Shown: positions 17,160 through 24,256 of the stretch, one piece after another
Layout: every line of letters starts with the position of its first letter
How positions within the stretch are numbered: the first letter of the stretch is position 1
From: CALMEH01 sp964548225
GTDB lineage: Bacteria > Acidobacteriota > Blastocatellia > Pyrinomonadales > Pyrinomonadaceae
DNA: 30,684 bases
Direction of reading: 5' to 3'
Assembly (NCBI GenBank): GCA_964548225.1
Contig: CAZJQP010000064.1
Span: forward strand, 1-30,684
Made by a program: the position numbers and the translations under genes
Notes under the pieces: generated by a model
Database searches by the model: none
What the model was told of the DNA's origin: nothing
The model's input: only the letters and a program-made list of their open reading frames with translations

Positions 17160-17255
17160 TTATTGATTATGCACAAGATTTCACGATTTGCAAATTTGCT
17201 GAAACTTATTTCAATCAAATTGTGTCTTGAAATCGTGCAGAATTTATTTTTTAAC

Positions 17256-17317
17256 AAATTGTATAAAAAAAAGTAATCCCGCATTTGGTAGCCGGATTAC
17301 TTCTTTTTATACAATTT
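17256..17317. terminator. Bidirectional terminator after the metalloprotease gene
   Basis: aaattgtataaaaaaaagtaatcc (24 positions, 17256-17279) pairs with 17294-17317 with one mismatch around a 14-nt loop. The GC-containing core aagtaatcc/ggattactt is flanked by A/T runs, so it can work in both directions. On the minus strand it ends the protease transcript 19 bp after the stop. Confidence 0.85.
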
Positions 17318-17335
17318 CTGAATGTAAAAAATTGC

Positions 17336-18652
17336 CTATTTGTCTAACAAATTCTTATAACCATTATTTTCAAAGTTTTCCACGGTCAAACTACCGGCAA
17401 GGCAAGTAGTTCGTTCGGAGATCGTGCCGACAAAAATTCCGTATTCACCTAAAGGAGTATTTTTAGCAATACTAACTTCAAAACTCGTAACTGAAATCTC
17501 ATCGCCGTAATCATATATTTGGCGGCTGTTCGGAACAACAGAAATATTTGGCGAATTAAAACTCATTTCGATTTCGTTCGAATCAAGATTCCTTCCACCG
17601 ATATAAATTGTATAGGATTTTCCGCCATTAACCGGAACGGCAAGCGCGGAAATTTGACCATTAAATCCGGTAAATTGCAGATTAAAAGAAGTTTTAGACG
17701 ATTGGAGCTTTTTTATAATTTCCGCGGTTTCGTCTTTTTCGACTTCGACCGAGCCGATTTGCTCGGCAATGTATGAAATTTCTTCTGATTTTCGCTGAGC
17801 GTAAATTCGGTATTCGCCGGGGTTCAAACCTTCAAAAAAATAATCTCCTTGAGAATTAGATAAAACACCGGAAACGACTCGTCCCGACTCGGATTCTTCA
17901 ATCCAAACCTGTGTGTTTTTTGCGGGTTTTCCATTTGCTAAAATAAGTTTTCCGCTTATGGCACCACAACACTCTTGGTCATCTGATTTTGCACCGTAAA
18001 GTGTGCGGATGCCTGTAATATCGTCTTCTGAAAGCGTTCGAGGGCTGAAAGCGGGCAAATCATACACGCCGTTTCTGCCTTGGTGCAAATACATTGTCGC
18101 ACCTAACACGAACGAATGTTCAAGTCCGAGCAAATGTCCAATTTCGTGCGTCAGAGTAGCTTCCAGATCAAAATAACCGAATGCTCCATCAGTCGAAAAT
18201 TGCTGATAAGGATTTAAAACAATATCGGCTTCGGTGATTAAGCCTTTGGAATTGAAGAAAGTCCGAGTTTGTGCGGAAATTTCATTTTTATCGCCAAAGA
18301 AAAGTGATAAATTGTCAGCAGTTTGTCCGATTGTTATCAAACTTATTCCATCGCCCGCATTTCCTGCTCTGGAAATGGATTGTTTTTCAGTCCAAGTTGT
18401 TTCAAACTTGATATTTGCGACATTTTCCCAAGTTTTCAAACTGCGTTCTATTGCCCCGCGGACATCACTATCGGACTTAAAGTTGAATGATTGTGCGGTT
18501 AGTGATGTGGAAAGCGCAATGCGAATTGTCGGATTTTTCCAACGCAACCGCACATTTTTGCTTTCATCGGCAAATTGCGGTGTAAAACCAGCCGCCGAAA
18601 CCGTGAACAGCAAAAGCAATCCAAACACAAATTTTAACGATTTACCTAACAA
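17336..18652 (-). CDS. Secreted matrixin-like zinc metalloprotease
   Basis: 438 residues. The signal peptide (about 1-22) is followed by a metzincin-type catalytic domain with HEIGHLLGLEHS at 169-180, giving zinc ligands His169, His173 and His179 and catalytic Glu170, and a Met-turn methionine in ATMYLHQ. A carboxypeptidase-regulatory-like Ig domain follows (SGKLILANGKPAKNTQVWIEE ... GDYFFEGLNPGEYRIYA, about 235-290) and then a C-terminal beta domain. This fits peptidase family M10 with cell-surface or extracellular action. The start is TTG 18652, supported by GAGGA 7 nt upstream inside the end of the preceding gene, which suggests translational coupling. A strong terminator follows. Confidence 0.88.
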   Translation of the reverse strand: MLGKSLKFVFGLLLLFTVSAAGFTPQFADESKNVRLRWKNPTIRIALSTSLTAQSFNFKSDSDVRGAIERSLKTWENVANIKFETTWTEKQSISRAGNAGDGISLITIGQTADNLSLFFGDKNEISAQTRTFFNSKGLITEADIVLNPYQQFSTDGAFGYFDLEATLTHEIGHLLGLEHSFVLGATMYLHQGRNGVYDLPAFSPRTLSEDDITGIRTLYGAKSDDQECCGAISGKLILANGKPAKNTQVWIEESESGRVVSGVLSNSQGDYFFEGLNPGEYRIYAQRKSEEISYIAEQIGSVEVEKDETAEIIKKLQSSKTSFNLQFTGFNGQISALAVPVNGGKSYTIYIGGRNLDSNEIEMSFNSPNISVVPNSRQIYDYGDEISVTSFEVSIAKNTPLGEYGIFVGTISERTTCLAGSLTVENFENNGYKNLLDK

Positions 18653-18655
18653 AAA

Positions 18656-18868
18656 TTATTCCTCTTTTGTCGAAAAACTCCCAGTATTCGCGCCGATTTT
18701 TTCCAAATCTGCAAAACTCACGATAAACAACAAAGCAACCAATGCCAGTGTTGCAATAACATAAAGAACCTGAATCAGTTCATATTTAATTAAAATTCCA
18801 ATAACAATGCCAATTCCAATGCACCAAAGAAGTGCTTGTGTTCGGCGACTTAAACTATTTTGTGCCAT
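18656..18868 (-). CDS. Small membrane protein (70 residues)
   Basis: Starts at ATG 18868 with aaggga about 12 nt upstream. After a short basic N-terminus (QNSLSRRTQ) come two closely spaced hydrophobic helices (ALLWCIGIGIVIGILIKYEL and VLYVIATLALVALLFIVSF), then an acidic tail. No family is recognised. Its stop codon is 3 nt from the TTG of the metalloprotease gene, so the two are almost certainly co-transcribed; a role in the export or regulation of the protease is only inference. Confidence 0.7.
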   Translation of the reverse strand: MAQNSLSRRTQALLWCIGIGIVIGILIKYELIQVLYVIATLALVALLFIVSFADLEKIGANTGSFSTKEE

Positions 18869-19055
18869 AAATTCAATAAATTCCCTTTCCTAATCGAAGG
18901 TAATTAATTATCTTATGCTAATTGTCGTGATTCGACAATAAAAAGGCGCATTTTTTTCTTGAAGCTCTCACCAAAATATTTGTCAATCGTTCATAGTTTA
19001 ATCTTTCAGACAAATTTGAACTTTAAAAATTTTGGGAAAATTTTTGTGATGATTT

Positions 19056-20099
19056 CTAATCAATTACTCGAAGCGGTAATTTTGAAGAATTTTCCGCTTC
19101 CAAATTCGCTTCACCAACAATCGGCGGAACTTTTCGTCGTTCGCTGCCTTGTTGCGAAACTTCGACTATGTCAAATGGCTGTAAAATAATATCTTGGGAT
19201 TGATTCGCCCTTATTTTTTCCAAATCGGCTTCGATTATTTTAGTTTCGCCTTTTTCGCGCCGAAAAATCGTAATTTTGCTTCCATCGGCGTTTTTTGCCA
19301 ACCCGCCTGCGCTGTCAATCGCTCTGGATAAAGTTATTTGTGAACGAAACGAAATCTGTTTCGGATTTGCCACTCCACCGATGACATAAACCCTTTGCGC
19401 TTCAAAAACGGTTATAATATCGCCGCTCAAGATTTTCGGGTTTGCTTCTTTTTTACCGGCTAAAAGATCAATTATTCTGATGTTTATATATTCCGAACCG
19501 TTGTCTTGGCTCGAATTCACAAACCTTTCACGACTTTGACCGTCGCCGGTTTCATTTATTTTCGATTTTGTTGCACAGGACAGATTTTGTGGTCGAAAAA
19601 TCTGTATTTCGCCGCTTGTTTTATCGGTCAAACCACCGGAAATTATAAGCAGTTCATTGAGATAAACCGGACGTTTGATTTGAAATCTTTGTGGATTTTT
19701 CACTGCGCCGAGCATTAAAGTTATTGAACGCTTCGAGCGGTCGAGAATTTTTACGACGATTTGCGGTTCGCGCAAAAATTTTGCAAATGCTTTTGTTACG
19801 TCCGCAGCAATTTCTTCTTCGCTGCGGCAAAGCGCGAAAATCGGTTCTTCGACAAAATTAATGCCGCTTAAAAAACCTTCAGGCGAAACCGTGCCGCGCC
19901 AGTCAAACTCAAAACTGCCAACAACATCAATCTCGATCAAATCGCCCAAATGTATAAGATTTTCTTCAGAAACAGTAGTCGAAATTTCGGAATTTTGAGG
20001 TGTTGGAATCGGCGAAGGAGTTTGCGCTAAAACCGAAAGTTGCAAGAATAAAAAAGAGAAAAAAATATATGAGAACCAATACCGCTTTGTGATTTTCAT
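19056..20099 (-). CDS. Polysaccharide export protein, Wza-like with SLBB domains
   Basis: 347 residues. The signal peptide is about 1-25 (LAQ end). A poly-export domain follows (HLGDLIEIDVVGSFEFDWRGTVSPEGFLSGI ... AFAKFLREPQIVVKIL, about 50-120). Then come an SLBB domain (ITLMLGAVKNPQRFQIKRPVYLNELLIISGGLT) and a second one (VYVIGGVANPKQISFRSQITLSRAIDSAGGLAKNADGSKITIFRRE). Such proteins form the outer-membrane or periplasmic channel for capsule or exopolysaccharide. No lipobox cysteine is visible at the signal cleavage site, unlike E. coli Wza. No Wzc-type kinase or glycosyltransferase is nearby, so the partner genes must be elsewhere. Confidence 0.9.
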   Translation of the reverse strand: MKITKRYWFSYIFFSFLFLQLSVLAQTPSPIPTPQNSEISTTVSEENLIHLGDLIEIDVVGSFEFDWRGTVSPEGFLSGINFVEEPIFALCRSEEEIAADVTKAFAKFLREPQIVVKILDRSKRSITLMLGAVKNPQRFQIKRPVYLNELLIISGGLTDKTSGEIQIFRPQNLSCATKSKINETGDGQSRERFVNSSQDNGSEYINIRIIDLLAGKKEANPKILSGDIITVFEAQRVYVIGGVANPKQISFRSQITLSRAIDSAGGLAKNADGSKITIFRREKGETKIIEADLEKIRANQSQDIILQPFDIVEVSQQGSERRKVPPIVGEANLEAENSSKLPLRVID

Positions 20100-20139
20100 T
20101 CTTCAAACACTACCTAACAAATCTATGTTTCCGTTTTTT

Positions 20140-20325
20140 TTACTTTTTATTTTTCTTGGTCGGTTTTGCCGAAACCGTGCCGGGAACAGCAAATCCTTTA
20201 AATTCCCAGTTACAACTGTCGCAAAGCAAATTATAGCGAAAAATCAATTTTGAAAAAAATGAAGTCGGACGGTAGCCGCGACGAATTCTTTTGCTTCCGC
20301 ATCTTGGACATTTTTGACTAATCAT
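20140..20325 (-). CDS. Mini zinc-ribbon protein (61 residues)
   Basis: Cys6/Cys9 and Cys35/Cys38 (CPRCGSKRIRRG and LLCDSCNWEFKGF) form a four-cysteine zinc ribbon, and the C-terminal tail is basic (AKPTKKNKK). It starts at ATG 20325. The ribbon plus lysine-rich tail suggests RNA or DNA contact, but this is inference. It lies 40 bp upstream of the SLBB gene and 30 bp downstream of the 320-residue gene, so the three probably form one operon. Confidence 0.72.
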   Translation of the reverse strand: MISQKCPRCGSKRIRRGYRPTSFFSKLIFRYNLLCDSCNWEFKGFAVPGTVSAKPTKKNKK

Positions 20326-20355
20326 TCTTGCTTCCCCTTGTGTTTATTTTGAGTA

Positions 20356-21318
20356 TTAATCCTTCAACTTTACTGAAATTTCGCGGAGTTTGGCGATTTC
20401 CGTATTGATTTTTTCAGCAATTATTTCTTTTTCTTCTTCCCTCACATTTTCTCTCGCCAAAAAGAAAAGTGCGTCTCGGTAATGACTGATTGCCCGCTTG
20501 TTGTTTCCTTGAAAAGCTGCTCTTTCTGCCTGTTCAAGCCGATGTGAAATTTTTATCGAAGCGGCAAACTCACGCAGAGCGGTTTCAGATTCCAATAATT
20601 TAACTTCATTCGGATAAAACTGCAATGCCGATTCTAAAACTGTCAACGCTTTTTGCGCCGTTTTAAGTTTATCGGAAATTGTAACATTATTTTTCGCTTC
20701 TTGCGTCAATGCACGCGATTCTATTTCCGCCCAAGCCAATAAATGAAATCTATGAAGTTCACCGACAATCTCTTTTCCGCGCCGTAAAGCCGCAAGGCGC
20801 GGCGAGCCGACTCCGACTGTGCGAATTTCCTTTTCATTCAAACTGAGATATTCGTTACACATCTCGAAAACTTCCCAATGACCGTCCGAAAGTTTTCCTA
20901 AAACCTGTGCCGCTTCCGACTTTTTTCGGATTTGCCCGATAATTGCGGCGTTTTTTTCCAAAGTCAGCTTATTCGGATTTTGATTCGGCGAACGATGCAA
21001 CGCAAGATTATTCAAATTATAATCGAGTTGCCGCTCCGCCGTAAGATAACGGTTTCGCGCTTTTCGCAAAACGACTTCGCGCAAAAATACAGCCCCGATA
21101 AGAAGCAAACTCGCGCCGATTCCTGCCGGAACGTAAGCCATATCGTCCGAGTCTTCGTGCAAAAGTCCCCAAACGAGAAAAAAGAATGCCACCGCCACGG
21201 CAAATGACAAAATATAAAAATTCGACGCAGGAAGCCAAAAAGGTCGGCGATATTTTGAATATGCACCAACGCTGCCGCGTTTTCGATAATTTTCCCCTCG
21301 AATATTTCGCCCAGTCAT
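20356..21318 (-). CDS. Membrane-anchored helical protein of unknown function
   Basis: 320 residues. A basic N-terminus precedes two transmembrane helices (about 33-52 and 60-80). A long cytoplasmic, largely helical region follows (KARNRYLTAERQLDYNLNNLALHR ... QAERAAFQGNNKRAISHYRDALFFLARENVREEEKEIIAEKI) that has one TPR-like segment near residue 275. Not recognised. It is the first gene of the probable 320-residue / zinc ribbon / SLBB operon. A TTGACA on the minus strand (21369-21364) lies about 50 bp upstream, but its nearest -10-like TATAAA is 20 bp away, too far for a confident promoter. Confidence 0.78.
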   Translation of the reverse strand: MTGRNIRGENYRKRGSVGAYSKYRRPFWLPASNFYILSFAVAVAFFFLVWGLLHEDSDDMAYVPAGIGASLLLIGAVFLREVVLRKARNRYLTAERQLDYNLNNLALHRSPNQNPNKLTLEKNAAIIGQIRKKSEAAQVLGKLSDGHWEVFEMCNEYLSLNEKEIRTVGVGSPRLAALRRGKEIVGELHRFHLLAWAEIESRALTQEAKNNVTISDKLKTAQKALTVLESALQFYPNEVKLLESETALREFAASIKISHRLEQAERAAFQGNNKRAISHYRDALFFLARENVREEEKEIIAEKINTEIAKLREISVKLKD

Positions 21319-21508
21319 TTATTGCCTGAAACCCGCATTTATATTGAAAGTTTCTCATTAAATTGTCAATATTGAAAAACTTTAAAGTTAATTTTTTGCC
21401 CGCGAAACAAACCAAACAAATAAAAATTACAGTTGACTTTTTTTCAAGTATTTCTCATTTTTTCGGGTAAATAAAATTTCTTTTCAAGCAGAAATTCGTC
21501 AATTTTGT

Positions 21509-21514
21509 TATAAT
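21509..21514 (+). promoter_or_regulatory. Exact -10 box directly before a GTG start
   Basis: TATAAT at 21509-21514 is followed 6 nt later by GTG (21521). With the usual 6-8 nt from -10 to transcription start, the mRNA would begin at or next to the start codon, which fits a leaderless message. No good -35 is present at the right distance. Confidence 0.45.
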
Positions 21515-21520
21515 TTCTTC

Positions 21521-21691
21521 GTGGCGGAAGGTAAGAAAAAGAAAAAACCAAATGAGCGTCCCGTTTTCGATTCGATTCGCAAACCGACTGCACCGCCTTC
21601 GCAAAAATTCGGTGGCGATAAGCCGGAAGAAAAAATTCATCCGACGCGCCGAAAAGCCAAACATAAGAAAAAAGAAGATTTAGACGATTAA
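21521..21691 (+). CDS. Small basic protein (56 residues)
   Basis: GTG at 21521 opens a frame to TAA at 21689-21691. It has a lysine cluster at the N-terminus (EGKKKKKPNERP), a central FDSIRKPTAPPSQKFGG and a basic C-terminus (HPTRRKAKHKKKEDLDD). It is probably disordered and nucleic-acid binding, with no family recognised. There is no Shine-Dalgarno but an exact -10 box just upstream. The next gene starts 1 nt after its stop, which supports it as a genuine coding sequence. Confidence 0.6.
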   Translation: MAEGKKKKKPNERPVFDSIRKPTAPPSQKFGGDKPEEKIHPTRRKAKHKKKEDLDD

Positions 21692-21692
21692 T

Positions 21693-21932
21693 ATGGGTTT
21701 CTTAAAAAATATTTTCAACAAGATTATGCCTCAACCGAGCGTTTGGGCGCGACCGGAGATGGAAATAACTTTCCGTGCCGAAATTATGCCCGGCAAAAGC
21801 CGCGAAGAACGAACCTTTCGTATTAAGGAAGTGTTTCAAAATGGGCGCGTCAAACTTTATAATTTTCCTGACGAACATCGTCAAAGTTCGTTTGAACCGA
21901 TTAACTTCAAACGTGAAAACTCTAAGAAATAA
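21693..21932 (+). CDS. Small conserved-looking hypothetical protein (79 residues)
   Basis: ATG 21693 follows the TAA of the 56-residue gene by 1 nt, so translation is likely coupled. The N-terminus is amphipathic (MGFLKNIFNKIMPQP), followed by a beta-rich core (EITFRAEIMPGKSREERTFRIKEVFQNGRVKLYNF) of the size of a small SH3- or KOW-like fold. No family is recognised. It is convergent with the MBL-fold hydrolase. Confidence 0.65.
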   Translation: MGFLKNIFNKIMPQPSVWARPEMEITFRAEIMPGKSREERTFRIKEVFQNGRVKLYNFPDEHRQSSFEPINFKRENSKK

Positions 21933-21963
21933 GTTTTATGCAAATTTTATTTCGTATTTCTAA

Positions 21964-22740
21964 CTACAATTCGTAAATTTGCCCGACTTCGAGAATTTGT
22001 AAATTGTCCAACCCTAATTCGCTGATTTCTTTCACGATTGCTTCCCGATACATCGGCTTGATGTTAACAACATAAATCAAACAATTCGGAATCTTGATTT
22101 TAGCTAATTCGTTTTTAAGTTTTTGCGGTGTAAGATGAAAAGAAATTTCCGCTAATTCACCTAATTCATTCGGAAAAGCGCATTCGACAAAAACTGTTGA
22201 AATATTTTCTTCTTCATTCAACACATCCCAAAATTCGCTCATTGCCGCGGTGTCGCCTGTAAAAGCAAATTTCGTTTTTCCGTCCGACACAATCAAACCG
22301 AAGCACGGAACTTTATGATTTACGGCAACCGCTTTTATGTGCAGATGTTTAACCGTAAATTCCTCGCCGGCTTTGAACGGGCGATAATTCATCACCTTGC
22401 CGTTTTCGTTTTCGAGTTCGGAAAAACGTGGGTAAATCGCCCAATTAAAAATATCTCTTTCGAGAATTTCGATAATTTCTTGAGTTGCAAAAATTTGTAT
22501 CGGACGGCGAATCGTAGCAAACAAATCATCAATATAAAGCGGCAAACCGGCAATGTGGTCAAGATGTGCGTGTGTTAAAATAACATCTCGGATTTGTTTT
22601 TTTTGTGCAGATGTTGTTGACATTGCAAGACTTCCGGCATCAATCGAAACACAATCATCAATCACAAAACACGCCAAATGCTGAAGCCGCGATGCTTGTC
22701 CGTTTTCTTCAAATGTGCTTGGTAAAAGTTGGAATTTCAT
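21964..22740 (-). CDS. MBL-fold hydrolase, class II cyclic-nucleotide phosphodiesterase-like
   Basis: 258 residues. Metallo-beta-lactamase fold. HAHLDH at 57-62 gives the first metal ligands. His142 (NHKVPCFG) and Asp163 (FTGDTAAM) follow, with FHLTP at 201-205, the layout of class II 3',5'-cAMP phosphodiesterases and RNase Z-like enzymes. In that family the segment before KP normally carries the last metal-ligand histidine (HIKP), but here it reads VVNIKP with Asn226 (codon AAC, one base from CAC). The enzyme may bind only one metal or have altered activity. ATG 22740 is preceded by AT-rich repeats and no clear ribosome binding site; it lies 57 bp downstream of the SDR gene. Confidence 0.83.
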   Translation of the reverse strand: MKFQLLPSTFEENGQASRLQHLACFVIDDCVSIDAGSLAMSTTSAQKKQIRDVILTHAHLDHIAGLPLYIDDLFATIRRPIQIFATQEIIEILERDIFNWAIYPRFSELENENGKVMNYRPFKAGEEFTVKHLHIKAVAVNHKVPCFGLIVSDGKTKFAFTGDTAAMSEFWDVLNEEENISTVFVECAFPNELGELAEISFHLTPQKLKNELAKIKIPNCLIYVVNIKPMYREAIVKEISELGLDNLQILEVGQIYEL

Positions 22741-22797
22741 TTTTGAACTTTGAACTTTGAACTTTGACTTGAAAAATCAAAGACCAAAATCAAAAAT
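22741..22797. repeat. AT-rich intergenic repeats between SDR and MBL genes
   Basis: Three tandem tttgaac heptamers (about 22742-22763) are followed by aaaaatcaaagaccaaaatcaaaaatc. The latter nearly copies the right half of the palindrome at 10371-10393, so it belongs to a dispersed family. The stop codon of the SDR gene abuts the block. Confidence 0.6.
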
Positions 22798-23544
22798 CTA
22801 TCTCGCGCAAGTTTCGGCGCGTCCGCCGTCAATCGCGTAGGTTGCGCCGGTAATCCACGCGGCTTTTTTTGATGCCAAATAATAAATAAGTTCAGCGATT
22901 TCCGATGCTTCGCCAACTCGTCCAATCGGATGAGTTTTCTTTGAATTCTCTAAAAATTCTTTATATTTCTCGTCTTCCATTCCGCCGCGTTTGTGCAAAT
23001 TTGTAACCACAACTCCCGGATTTACGGCATTAACGCGAATGTTTTTCGGCGCAAGATCGAGAGCGGCACATTTTGTCAATTGATCAATGCCGGCTTTCGA
23101 AACGCAATAAGCCAAAACATTCGGAAAAGCACGAGTTCCGGCAACGCTTGAAACATTAACGATATTTCCCTTTGTTTTTTCAAGATGCGGAACACATTTT
23201 TGCATCAAATAAAACACCGAACGCAAATTTACGTTCATCATTTTGTCCCAATCATCGAGGTTTGTATTTTCAATCGAACCGTTCAAAATAATTCCTGCCG
23301 CGTTCACTAAAACATCAATTTTACCAAAAAAATCCGCCGTGTCCGTTACCAATTTTTCGACTTGCTTTATCTCCCGCACGTCGGCAAGCTGAACTTTTAA
23401 CTCAACTTCATCGCGCAAAGCATTTAATTCCTTTTCATTTCTGCCGACTGCGATTACTTTCGAGCCTTTTTTCGCAAACAGCAAAGCAGTTGCCCGACCG
23501 ATTCCGCTACTTGCACCTGTGATGATTGCTACTTTGTCCTTCAT
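22798..23544 (-). CDS. Short-chain dehydrogenase/reductase
   Basis: 248 residues, the usual length for a classical SDR. The NAD(P)-binding motif TGASSGIG is at 9-16, NAAG at 81-84, catalytic Ser133 lies in the VNVSSVAG segment, and Tyr146 and Lys150 are in YCVSK; the active-site Asn is in NVNLRS. The substrate is unknown. Arg35 after the second strand (VGRNEKEL) suggests NADP(H) preference, which is inference. The C-terminal segment WITGATYAIDGG is typical. It is upstream of the MBL hydrolase on the same strand, with a repeat-filled 57-bp gap. Confidence 0.93.
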   Translation of the reverse strand: MKDKVAIITGASSGIGRATALLFAKKGSKVIAVGRNEKELNALRDEVELKVQLADVREIKQVEKLVTDTADFFGKIDVLVNAAGIILNGSIENTNLDDWDKMMNVNLRSVFYLMQKCVPHLEKTKGNIVNVSSVAGTRAFPNVLAYCVSKAGIDQLTKCAALDLAPKNIRVNAVNPGVVVTNLHKRGGMEDEKYKEFLENSKKTHPIGRVGEASEIAELIYYLASKKAAWITGATYAIDGGRAETCAR

Positions 23545-23706
23545 AACCTTTTAAAAATTCGGTTTGTGAATTTAGGATAAAAGCCGAACTCGAAAATGTA
23601 AAGCATAAAAAAAAGTAAAAAATAAAAAGTCCGTTTCCAAACTTTTTACTTTTTTCTTTTTTCTTCAAATAGGAAAGAGATTGTAAGTTTTCTCGTTTGC
23701 GAGGTT

Positions 23707-23746
23707 TTGTCCAAAGATTCTACAGTTGTTGTCCAAAAAAGCTACA
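23707..23746. repeat. Two 18-bp direct repeats 22 bp apart, possible IS-end relic
   Basis: ttgtccaaagattctaca (23707-23724) and ttgtccaaaaaagctaca (23729-23746) match at 15 of 18 positions with a 22-bp period. On the minus strand each begins with TGTAG. Repeated terminal motifs like this occur at IS21-family ends, but no transposase is nearby. The stop codon of the adjacent small gene (23742-23744) lies inside the second copy. Confidence 0.5.
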
Positions 23747-23969
23747 CGCCTGACGTTTGCGGACGCGGCGCAAGAAATTTTTCAAAGGCTTGCTTGGTTT
23801 CTTCGCGGCGGCGTTGTTGAAATTCTGTAACCCAATTCGTTACGTTTGAAACCATTTCACGCGCCGCTTGTGTTGATGTTTTTTCACTAATTGCGGTTTT
23901 TTCGGCAACTGCCGTCATTTTTGAAGGTTCGCCTTTTTTGATTACTTTAATTTTTCCTTTCATTGTCAT
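23742..23969 (-). CDS. Small basic hypothetical protein (75 residues)
   Basis: The frame is open back to GTG 24047 (101 residues). ATG 23969 is preferred because GGGGGA lies 5 nt upstream and the sequence MTMKGKIKVIKKGE looks like a natural N-terminus. The protein is basic and helical (REMVSNVTNWVTEFQQRRREETKQAFEKFL). No family is recognised. Its last residues (APRPQTSGV) are encoded within the direct repeat at 23707-23746, so the C-terminus may have been altered by an insertion event. Confidence 0.5.
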   Translation of the reverse strand: MTMKGKIKVIKKGEPSKMTAVAEKTAISEKTSTQAAREMVSNVTNWVTEFQQRRREETKQAFEKFLAPRPQTSGV

Positions 23970-24225
23970 AAGTTCCCCCATTTTGTTATCTGTATAATTT
24001 TGATACTTAATTTTCTCAATTTCTCCCATTTGCAATTTCGATGCCACAATTAAGAACGCACCTTAAAGATTTTTTTGCGAATTATTTTTTTATTTCGCAA
24101 AATGCAAAATTTATGTAAGACTTTTCGCGCTTTGCTAAATTGAATAACGATTATATGATGCGGTTTGTTCCGCTAAAGTTTAACTTCTGCCGAAGATTTA
24201 AGAGAAATTTAACAATCTTCTTAAA

Positions 24226-24241
24226 TTGGCACAAACTTTGC
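24226..24241 (+). promoter_or_regulatory. Sigma-54-like -24/-12 promoter core
   Basis: TTGGCAC at 24226-24232, five bases, then TTGC at 24238-24241. The GG (24228) and GC (24240) are exactly 12 bp apart, as sigma-54 requires. The transcript would start near 24253, only about 4 nt before the ATG at 24257. An inverted repeat atttaag/cttaaat (about 24197-24226) lies just upstream. Confidence 0.4.
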
Positions 24242-24256
24242 CGTTTTTGATGAACG

